NCBI GenBank assembly: GCA_039621445.1
Contig: CP154955.1
Location: forward strand, 18,952,691 to 19,016,690
Direction of reading: 5' to 3'
Length of the DNA stretch: 64,000 nt
DNA from: Euglena gracilis
Lineage: Eukaryota > Euglenida > Euglenophyceae > Euglenales
Shown one piece after another: positions 1-10,600 of this stretch. Below the pieces are notes generated by a model that worked only from the letters and a program-made list of their open reading frames with translations, searched no databases and was not told the origin of the DNA. How positions within the stretch are numbered: the stretch's first letter is position 1; every line of letters starts with the position of its first letter. The position numbers were made by a program, and so were the translations under genes.

Positions 1-3
1 TGC

Positions 4-67
<64 letters not shown>

Positions 68-232
68 GCGTGTGCGCGTGCGTGCGCGCGTGTGTGGGTG
101 GGTGGGTTGGTGTGGGTGTGGGTGTGTGTGCGTCGGTGCACGTGCGCATGTGTGGGTGGGTGGGCGGGTGTGTGCGTGTGTGTGTGTGTGTGTGTGTTCT
201 GCGCACGTGCGCGCGCGCACACACACACATAC
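1..232. repeat. (TG)n with CG/GGTG variants
   Basis: Pure TG to about 62, then TGCG, GGTG and GTGCGC variants. Runs off the left edge. Confidence 0.9.
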
Positions 233-1028
233 CTAGGGGGGGTTACGTGAGGGTTGGAGGTGGCCGGGGCCGGGGCCCATGTAGCCGTAGCTGGCGGTAG
301 TGAGCAGGATGCAGCGCTGCTTGTTGGCGCGGCGCGGCAGCTGCCACTCCAGGGAGGCGGTGGAATTGGGAGCACGGCGGGGCCGTGAGGCCGGAGCATA
401 CAATTTTTTTTACCGACCCCCGGGGGGGAGGGGGGTCACTCCACTCTTTGAAAAACCAGTCAGTCACTCTTTTCTGGGAAACCAGTCAGTCACTACCCCC
501 CCCCGGGGGGGGGTCGGCCACTCTGGAATTCAAAAGGAAATTTGACCAAAAAACATAAAAAAGGCCAAAAAATTTCTGGCGCCTTCGGCGCCGGGTCACT
601 TTAGTGGTTTTTTTTTTGCCGACCCCCCTCCCCCAGGGGGGAGGGGGTCTGGGCCAAAAGCCAGTCAGTCACTCTGAAAAACCCAGCCACCCCCTGGGGG
701 GGGGGGTCGGCCAGCGACTAAGTGATTGTATGGGCCGTAAGATAACCTTCCACTCCCCCCCCGAGAAACATTAGACAACACAAAAAAAAAAACACAAACC
801 AAAAAAACAAGCACAAAACACAAAAATGAAAAAAATGCCACTATTTGATGCACCTCAGCAAACCCACATCGGCACCCGAAAACAAATGGATTGCGGAGGT
901 ATTTAAGAACGCCTAATCCCCCTGGAAAGGTGCCCAACAAACACAATGCACACCGGGGCTGGGATATTTAAAGATATCTTCCGCGATTGAGATGTTCCTC
1001 ACGATCATGCTAGCCGCTCAGGGGGGTT

Positions 1029-1123
1029 AGAAGTTCGCAAGTGCCTTGGCGGCGCTTCTTCTTGCCCTCTTCTGGCCTGGCGCTGCCTTCTGCCTCTGGT
1101 CCTTATGTCTGTTCCTGTGACAG
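1029..1123 (-). CDS. Gene C last exon: basic tail and stop
   Basis: After acceptor CCTGTCACAG the frame reads RNRHKDQRQKAAPGQKRARR then SAAKALANF, stop TAA. It is highly basic, like a cytoplasmic juxtamembrane tail or a nuclear localisation signal. Assignment to gene C rests only on strand and position. Confidence 0.4.
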
Positions 1124-1536
1124 GGTCGGAACCTGGCAGGACTCACCTTGCTTACTGCGCCAGCTATCAAGTACTGAGCGCCGCCACCAACCCCTCCCCC
1201 CAAACAGTGGTCGGCGCCCTCTCCAAGAGCAGGGCCCAACCAACAATGCACCCCGAAGACAGATTTGACAAACCAGGCCGCAAAAAAACCTCTGTTTCTT
1301 TGGGGGGAACTCCCGGCAGTGCTGGTGCGGCCGAACACGCAATGGGGCCGGCCGCCTCGTGTGCAGGGGCTGCTCCCTGCGGCGCAAGCGTTCTGTTCCG
1401 CAGGCCCCCTCAGAGAGGACACCCTTCTTTCAGAATCGACCTCAATACATTTCACCGTATGGTCTGTGCATGCGCTGTGTTTGGTGCACGGGTTTTGTGC
1501 ACGTGTGTGCGCGCGTGCTCATGTGTGTGTGTGTGT

Positions 1537-1611
<75 letters not shown>

Positions 1612-4600
1612 GTGTGTGTGTGTGTGTGGGTGCGTGTGTGTGCGCGCGCGTGCTTATGTGTGTGTGCCTGCTCTATCTACCCCAGTAGTCAGCCGGACTT
1701 GTGGCTTCCGAGAAATGTCTTATCCAAAATGTTTTCTGGAAATATGTCCTTTGAAATGGGCATCAAAGGGGGGGCTTTGGCAAGGCTGGCACTTACAGTA
1801 AGGGGGTGTCAGGGGTCAACAACCACTTTCTGACTGCACAACTTCTGAAACGCAGAGGAGGATGCGCCCCCCCCCCCCCCAATCCCCGGTGACGAATACC
1901 TGCCAACACATGGTTGATGACCTCTAACCGTTGTTGGGGGTAATGGGCAACTGTTGGGTGGCATGTGCCCCCTGGCCCTCCTTGGCCGGTCCCATTTGGC
2001 CCGCGACCGCGCCATAACGTCCCGCATCCCGGCGAGGCAGCCTTTGGCGCCCTTCTGCTGGCAGTTAAATGGCGAGGCAGGGGCCGCCTGGCTGGCAGAG
2101 CGAAAGGCCCAGGAGGGGCGTGGGAACAGATGTCCGTTACCGGCTGCACTCCCCCTTGCTATTGGTGGTGCCAGCCGACCAAAACCAAGAGCGTCTGGCG
2201 CAAAGTGCAGCCTGTGGCAGGCAACCCCCCTCCAGCATGGGGTGTGTGCCAAGCAAATTCCCCTTCAAGAATGGCCAGTTTCGGGCCCTGATGACGCAGG
2301 AACCCCCAAACCACCCCAAAACCGCCCCACAACAAGACACCAGATTCCCTTCAGCCTTGCCTGCCTCTTGCACAACAGGCAAGGACTTCTTTTGAAATAA
2401 TTTGATTAATTAAAAATACTTACCTAATTAATTCAATAATAACAATTCAATTAAAAACAATCGATGAATCCAATATTTTTGAAACTTTTTTTTTTAAAAG
2501 AAAGCCTGGAAAGGATGCTTTGGAGGACTCCCTGGCTGGTTTGGGGATGGCCGGGTCGTAATTCAGCCGCAGGGATCGGGGCCAGGGCTGCGCTGGGAAG
2601 CCTTTGGGGGGCTTTGGGCGTTCCCCCACCCTCACCCACCAGAGCCGCTTGCCCCGGTAAACCGTCGCCCCTTCCTCATCCCGTACACCGGGGCAGGCCC
2701 GGGAGGGGCGGACGGGCGCAGGACCAAGGCGGGGCCCCCCGCCCAGCACCGCCCTGGGCGGGGCTGGACGCACACGCTGCTGCGGTTGCAGGGGACCGCC
2801 CGCCAGCGTGCCTCCCACGGCACGCCGAACCCGGTTGGGTGGCGGAAGCTGCGGCCCCCGCGGGCAGCGACCCGGGGGGGGGGGGAGGGGAGGTCATGGG
2901 AGGTTGGGCCACGGCCAGCTGCGGCCGACCGCGGCCCAAACCCCAAACTCTTTTTTGGGTTGGGGTCGTCGTCGGCCGCGGCCCCAACCAAAGTGCAAAC
3001 AACGATCACAAAAAAGGAATTTATGAGGCTATTTGAAGGAATAGGGTTGGGGTTGGCCGACTCCTGCAAACAGTTGAGCCTGTCCCGCTCATCGATTGTC
3101 ATATCAGCATCTACAGGATACCCTGCAAACCAAAAGAGCCGTCCAACTGGGGTTAACAACATGGGGGTCCCCCTGTGTGCACTGTGTGCTGGGGTCCCCC
3201 CACCCCAGCACACAGTGCACACAGGGGGACCCCAGCCAAGGGTTCCTCATTTCTATTAACCCAAGTTGGGTGGCTCTTTGGGGTGTTGGTGTCCTGTAGG
3301 CCAATTTATCATGCTACCGTGCGAAGCAGTTCTGGTTTGGGTCGCTGAAACTGTTGCGGTTGAGTGGCTGCAGCCCCCAAAACAAATTTTTTGTGGCTGG
3401 CCCGCGGCGGGATTTGGTTGGGCCGCGGGGGACCGCAGACAGCCGCGAACCAACCTCCTGTGATATCTCCCTGACCGACCACCTGCGACCCAGGGGTTCC
3501 ACTGCACCCCTACCCCCCGAATAAAGCAACTCCCTGTGGACTACATGAAAGCACAACAAGGCACAGATCCTCAGAAACAAAAAATGCAAGAGAAAAGAGA
3601 CAGAGAGATTGGTTTGAGAAAATCTCAAATCAAATCACCCCTTGGTCAGGTATGAAAAATACCCTGCTTTTCCACTGGCAGGAACTGGATGCCCCCCCCC
3701 CCCAAATAGAAGCCCCCCGGGATTTCTATTCGGGGTATGTTATCCTCTTCACTCGCACACTGTGTGGGGGAGGGGCTTTTATTCTGACCAATGGCCAAAA
3801 ACCGAGGGTTCTGTTCCAGGGGGGGGGAGTGCTGCAGCAGAGTCCCAAAAAAGGCAGAGCTTCTGACTTGGGTTTGCAAATCTATTTCGCCATCAGTTGC
3901 TGATGGGGCAGACTGAGCCCCTTGGGGAGGGGTGCCACCGCAGTCGCTGGCCGTGGAAGAGGGACGCGTTGAACGGCCGGTACAGCAGCCACTCCGTGAC
4001 GTTGGGGGCAGGGGTTTTTTTTTAAGACCGGGGGGGGGAAGGGGGGGGCCCCCCCCCCCCACCCACCCCCCTGGGGGGGGGCCCCCCCGGGGGGGGGGGG
4101 AGGGGGTCCCGGGGGATCCACAAAAAAATGGCCGAAAAATCGCTAAAAGTGCTAAAAATAGAATTTTTTCGGCGCCTGCGGCGCCGAAAAAGTATATCCC
4201 ACCCCCCTCCGGGGGGGACCCCCCCCCCCGGGGGGGGGGGGGGGGGCCGGCGGACCCCCCCACCCTACCCCCCCCCCCCCCCCCCCGGGGGTCCAAACTT
4301 AAAAAAATCCCTGGTTGGGGGAGGTGGGGGCGGTGGGCGGTGGAATGGAGGGACCACGGGCCCGCAGCGGGAGGGCGGAGGTGAGGTCGATGACGTGCCG
4401 GGCGGCGGTGCGGGCCGCAGCAGCCAACAGCCAACGTGCAGGGTATCGAGTCAGCGGGGGGGGGGGGGGGGGGGGGTTTCGGACCACCTTCGCCCCCTCG
4501 GTGGGAGGGTGGGGTCCGCCCCTCTTTCTGGGGGGGGGGCACAGCATGACATGTCGGAAGAAATCTCTGGGGCCTCAAAGGATGACCATTTCTTTTTTTA

Positions 4601-7600
4601 GGTTCTTTTGACAAAAAATACAGTACAAAAAATTGGCAACTTCCGGCATGAAGTGCCACACGGAAGAAAATGTTTGGTGCCCGGGGGAGGGTCCCCGGCT
4701 CGCAGAGGGGTGGAGGGCACCCCTCCTCGACGTGCAAAGCCAACACTCACGGAGTACCCTGGCCACGCATCTGCGGCAGCGCTGGCGCTGGGGAAGGGTG
4801 GGGCGGGCCGTGGCCTGAAAGAGGTGGCAAACCCAAAAAACAACACAAAAAAAAGTGCCGTAACAAGCCTCCGCGATGCACCACACTTGTGCAGTTGGCT
4901 GGTGGTCTCCCTCCACCAGGTGATGGGGCCCCTACGGTGTACAGGGCGGAGAAAACCTGAAATAAAACAATGGCTAACTATCCGAATATTATTGATTGAT
5001 TTAAATGAAAATTTCAACTGGTTTGTATTCCTGCACCCTCTTCCGGAAAGCCTCAGCCCAAAATGACCAATACCAGGCCAAAAGTGGACGTAAAAAGGTC
5101 AGAAATAGCCCAGAATCGGGAACTAATAGCTAAATTTCAGCAAATATTGGCCCCTGAGGTTATTTTCGAGCAATTTTTGAGCCTGTATTTGTTCCTTGAT
5201 GAGAAGCAGGGACAAAACTGCTCAATACGCTTCCCAAAAAGAGCAAAACAAGAGTCCGAGTTCCAAACGTTACCAAAGACTCGAGATTATACCAACCCCA
5301 ACCCCGCACCGCTGGAACCTTGTCCGCGGGGCTGTTTTGTGAGCCCCGCCAACGCCCTCCACGGCCGGGGGCCGGGCGGGATGGTGGCCGCGGCAAGGGG
5401 GACGGGGCTGGCCAGGGTGTTCCACAGCCACAGGTACGGCGCCGGCCCTGGTCTGCCTCGGCGCCAGGGGTCCCCGGCGGCGCCTGGGGGAAGCGACTCC
5501 CCGGGGCCGATCCCGCCCACAGCACGTGGCCGGGGGCTTCTCCGCACTGACCCGCAGTCGCGGGGGTGTCATCCAGGAGGCGACGGACGCTGGCGTGAAT
5601 GTGTCTGGTCTTTGCCGGTGTGCCAGTGGTGCTCTTCAGCCGCTTCCGGGTGCCAATGGAGGAAGAGACGCTGCCCAACGAGAGGGGGGGTCTGGGCCAG
5701 GGCGTTGCTTAATGACTCCCCGAGGGGAGTCCAGGGCCTGACCCCGCATGGGGTTCCCCGGGCTAGAACCAGAACAGGCCCGAGCTGGGCACCAAAAATG
5801 GGAACTGCAAAAAAAATAAATACCTAAAGCTTGCCAATTATGCAAAACACGGCAAATTTGGACCGAAAAGCCCATTTCAGACCCATTTTTGCCCATCCTT
5901 GCACCTCCAAACGTTATTTTTTTGAAAAAAAAGTCAAAAAAGGCTTGAACGGCTGGACTCCGGTTAACTCCAGCCGCCCAAAGACAGCGATGGGGGAAGG
6001 TCAAAATCTGGAAAGGCTGCTGGATGGTTGGGAGCCGGCCCGGGATGGGGTCCTCTTCGGCTCAGGCTGGGCCCATGGCAAACTTTCCAGGAGGCCCCAT
6101 TTGAATGCATGCGGACACCGCCAAGTTGACTGCGTCTGTACGGGCAGCGGTCGGAAACGCGGTGCTGCGTGCCACCAGTGTGTTGCGGGCCAGCTTGACC
6201 CGGCCGGGCGTTGCTGCCCCTCCCGCCGGGACGCGCCCTCTGCTCGGGGGGCCCCTGCTCGGGAGGCCAGCGGAGCCGCCACGCCGACCCAGCCCAGCCC
6301 GCCGTGCCCCTCGAGGCGGGCGTACGCCCCGAAGGGCGGGGCCAGCGCCAATTCACGATGGCAGGGGGCGCCCCTGCCCGGCGAACGAAGGCACCGGCAA
6401 CCCAAGGCACCGGCAACGCAGCCCCGGGGGCGAAGCCGCCCCGGTGGAAGCGTTTCCCGCCACGCTGGCGGGTGGCGCCAACCCACAACTTCCCGGTAAA
6501 TCAACGCTTCCGGTGTTTACGCCAATGAACCTGCCTCGCACCGTAACGTGATCAATTGGACCCTACACTGCTACAGGGCACCAGCCACCCCAAAGTGCCT
6601 CCAAAAAAGGTTACGTGTTTGGTGGACTTTTGCTTGGTGCCTCGCTTGGGCCCCCATGCGCCACAATGATTGTTCTTCGGGTTCACTGAATATCAGAGGA
6701 TCAACCTTGCAAAACTGAAAATGGACCATCGGCTGCGACCGGCCGAGGCCCAACCGTACTGCAATCAACCGGCCCCACCCAACCAACGTCTTACGACCAA
6801 CGTCTTACGACCCCCCCCCTCGTCAACCGGGTAGGACCCCCCCCCCCCGGGGTCTCCCAGAGAGCCCCCGAAGGAGGCCCCGGCAGGCCCAGTCCACCCG
6901 CGCCACCGCCTGCACGAGGCGCACGAAGGCGGCTGGGTCGTCGGGAGCGAGTGGCGCCCGCAGCAGCCCCACCACCCCCGCTGGGCAGCTCGTCTGCGCC
7001 TTGTGCACCGCGGAGGGGAAGAGCAGCGCGCCGTCCGCCGTGGCTGCGGCCAGCGCCGCCCCCCGGGGGGCCCGGCCACGGAGGGGGGGGGAGGGCAGGG
7101 AGGGGGGCCATTGGCCTGTGGAGGGCGGGCATCATACATCTCTTTAAGGACCCCGGGTGGGGTTGCTGGGCTAGGGCTAGAAATTTGGGCTGGCTAGAAA
7201 TTTGGGCTGGCTAGCCCGCCCCCCCCCCCCCTGGGGGGGGCTGGACCCCGGCTGGACCCGAACCGGGGCGAGCTGGACTGAAATCGGAAAAATGCCCAAA
7301 AATGTCCTGCAGAACACAGTTTTGAAAAAATGATGCTCTGAAACCCCCCAAAAATGGCCCAAACGCCCCCCAAACCCCATTTTTGGCCACTTTTGAACAC
7401 AATTTTTCAAAGAATTTCGGCGCTTTGCGCCGAAAAATTTTGGGCTGGACCCCCAAAAAGGGGCTGGCTAGCTAGGGCTAGCAGCACCCCCCCCCCCCGG
7501 GGGGAGGGGCTGCTGCGGCTGGGCTGGGCCCAAAGCGGGGCTGGCTGCAGCCCCCCCCCCCCCCCCCCCGGGGGGGTTCGCAAAACCTTAGAGAGATGTA

Positions 7601-10600
7601 TGGCGGGCATCCCCCCTTCGCTGCACTCAGGCTTCGTGTTGGTTTTTGTGGCCGGCGCCAACTTCGCTTCTGGCCCAGTTTGTGTGGTGAGTGGCCAGGG
7701 ACCCGGTACCCCAGTGCTCTTGTGTTGCTCCGCCTGGCTGGGTGAGTAACTCGGGGGTAATTCCAGCGCTGTGGGGACATACACTCACCTTGTGTGGTAG
7801 GTGTGACGCCCCCATGGGCGGGCATCCCCTCCCAGAGGAGGATGGGAAGGCCTCGGGGGGGGGGTGGTTCCGGTGGGGGCGTTGAACCCCCCCCAAATGA
7901 AGACCGTGTCTTATTTTCGGGTCCGTTGTTAGAAACCTCCAGGGGGGGGGGCATTATTTTTGGATTATTTCCTTGACCGACTCGGGCCCCAAAAAAGCAT
8001 CGTTTTCTAGGTTCCCAAAACAGTAAAAAAATTCCTTCAGCGCTTCGCACCATGTGTAAATTGGTAGATTTTGACATTAACCATATTTCTCTGGGACTCA
8101 AAAATCACAAAAATTTCATCATTATCTTGTCTGAAACTGGGCTTTTGGAAATTTTTTTATTTAGGCAAAATTTTTGCCATCCGGCGCTTTGCGCCGTCAA
8201 GAGGGTCTTGTTTTTTGGGGGGTCTTATTTTGGGGAGGTTTAGGACAGGGGTGGGGGTCCCCCCCGACCACCACCCGTAGGGTGTCCGGGATCCTTGTCA
8301 ACAAGAATTTTTGGGCTGGTTGGGCTGGTAGGATTTTGGCCCTCCTCCCTCTGGGGGGGTTGGTGGGCGTGAACTGGCTGTGTGGACGCTGGGAAATGTC
8401 CCCAGAAAAAGGGATAGGTCGCAAGGGAGATTCGCCAGCGAGCTCAAAGGCACAAGGCAAATTCCTTTGAGACCAATGGGGGTGCAAAATGAGATCTGAA
8501 TTTTTTTGGATATCAGGCATGGGGGAAAAAGCCAATGCCCAACGTTGGCAATGGTTGGGGGAAACATGAAAAAAATCCATGAGTAGAAGCCCCAGAAATA
8601 AATCCTTACAAACGCAAGCACCTCAAAAAAATTATATTTTGGGCGTTGGGTGGGGGTAGGGCCTTTCCCTTCATCTTTGCAGACCAGCAGCATCTTCTGT
8701 TTGGATGATATACAAACATGGGTGGGCTGCTGCGGTCTTCAGCCGGGGGGGGGGGCTGGGCGAGGCGCAAATGCATGGCAGGTGTAGTGCTCGGGCCGCG
8801 GCGGCCTCCTCTGGCTTGGAGGCGAGGAAGACGACCTTCAGGAACCTGGGTCCAGCCCCCCCTCCCCCAGAGACGTCGTTTACTGCCATTGGCAATCGAG
8901 TCATGGCACAAAGTGGGGCCCCCATGCCACCCCATACCCCATACCCCATACCCCCCATACCCCCCCCACACCCCACACCCCATACCCCATACTCCGTTCC
9001 CCCCATACCCCCCCCAAAATAAACCTCATCTTAATCTACGGACCTCTTTTGCAAGCTAATCGCGCAAAGTATGATGCTGTTCGAGTGCCCGGCAAAAAAA
9101 TAAACCTCATCTTTGTCTCCGGATTTTTTTGCAGACAAATAGCGCGATGTATGTAAATGTCCCCTGTTCTCAGGATGCCCAGCTCTAATAAATCAGAATA
9201 AGCTCCAAAGTACTGCAACACATAGCCGAACAACACATCAGCATTCACTGCCATTGTGCGAAAACTGCAAAATGCGACTAGAAAGTGCATCATTGATCTC
9301 CCTTTTTCAGCCAACCACACAAACAATATCCCAAACACTTCCCCCCCCATACCCCCCCATACACCCCCCCATACCCCATACCCCATACCCCCCCATACCA
9401 CCCCCATACCCCAGGTATGGGGGCCCCACTTTGTGCCATATGTGTGGCAATCACAGAATATTATATGTAAGGCGTATTTGACCCCCCCCCCCCGGGCGCT
9501 TGGCCTGGCCATGATTGAAGGTAAGGTCAGGGGCCAACCTTAGGGGGGGCCAAGTTTAAACGTTAAGGACATTGGCGGACCAAGTGCAAAATAGGGTTTG
9601 GACCAGGTCCAAACCCTAAAAACGGGGGGGCCAAGGTCGCAAGTTAAGGCTGAAGGCCAATTTTAGGGGGACAAATATGTATGTAAGGGAGGAGGGGGGG
9701 CGTCCGGGGGGGCCAAACGTTCTGGGGGGAAAGTGTATACAAACATATCCAACACACCTTGCCTTGTGGTGGGAATCAGCACCCGCAGAAGGGGTGCAGG
9801 GGGGAGGTCTGGCCGGGGTCCAGCTTCCGCCACCGCGCCAAGAATGTGCCCCCCTTCAGGTTGCTGGCAGGCAGCGGGGGGGGGGGGGAAGAGGGGCGGC
9901 GCCCCGACAGTGGCCGTTCCAATCAGCGACCCGACAGTCAAAAAAACCACACACCCCGGTGGCCTGCCCATTGGGGATTTGGGGGGGGGGAGTTGGTGGT
10001 TGGGACCTACTGTTGACGAATACCTCTGGTTCCACTTGGGGTTTGTTATTTGGCATGCACCGGAACAAAGGGTTCCGTCCTGAGAGGTGTCGGATGCATA
10101 GAAAGTCTGAGATTTTGACTGAGCTGGGCAGAAACCACTGGTGCACTACACACAAAAAGATGCAGAGTAGCAGTGTGGGACACTTCCAAACTTTTTTTTG
10201 TCGGCAAGGTGGGCGAGGATTAGGCCAAGCTGGGGAGGGGGCGATGCAAAAAAAATGACATATCAAAGAATTGCACTTTCCCACTGAAAGAAGATAAATT
10301 TCAAAAAAACTCATCAAAGCTACGAGTTTTCCACAATTCAAACCTCAAAATTCACCGAAGCAGGAAGCTGGCCCAAATACACGGGCCTTTGGATCAATGC
10401 AAACCCGGTCGGTCCATCAAGGGAAAAAGGGAGAGACAGAGACACACAAATGCTGCCATTCTCCTTCGAGTCAGGCACTAACCCGACCCCTGGCTCGCCC
10501 ACGCCCATTGCCCTAATCCTTGAATGTCGGGCACTAAACCCCCCCCAAAAATAAGACCGGGGGTCCATTTCATGGGTCGGTTGCTGGAAAGCCCGAGGGG

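Noticed and set aside
6-300. Long plus-strand ORFs of Val/Cys and Ala/Arg in TG repeats
   Set aside because: Dinucleotide repeats are stop-free in most frames; the same holds at 1.5, 19.0, 34.0-34.8, 36.2, 49.7, 51.7, 54.3, 58.3 and 61.2 kb.
3646-4746. 366-codon minus ORF
   Set aside because: Pro/Gly strings from C/G runs; it crosses the TIR element in a frame different from the two protein-like flanks.
3915-5560. Gene C as PIG-T/Gpi16
   Set aside because: Two weak segment similarities (YLWLWNTL; LFHGQRL) in plausible order, but other exons do not fit.
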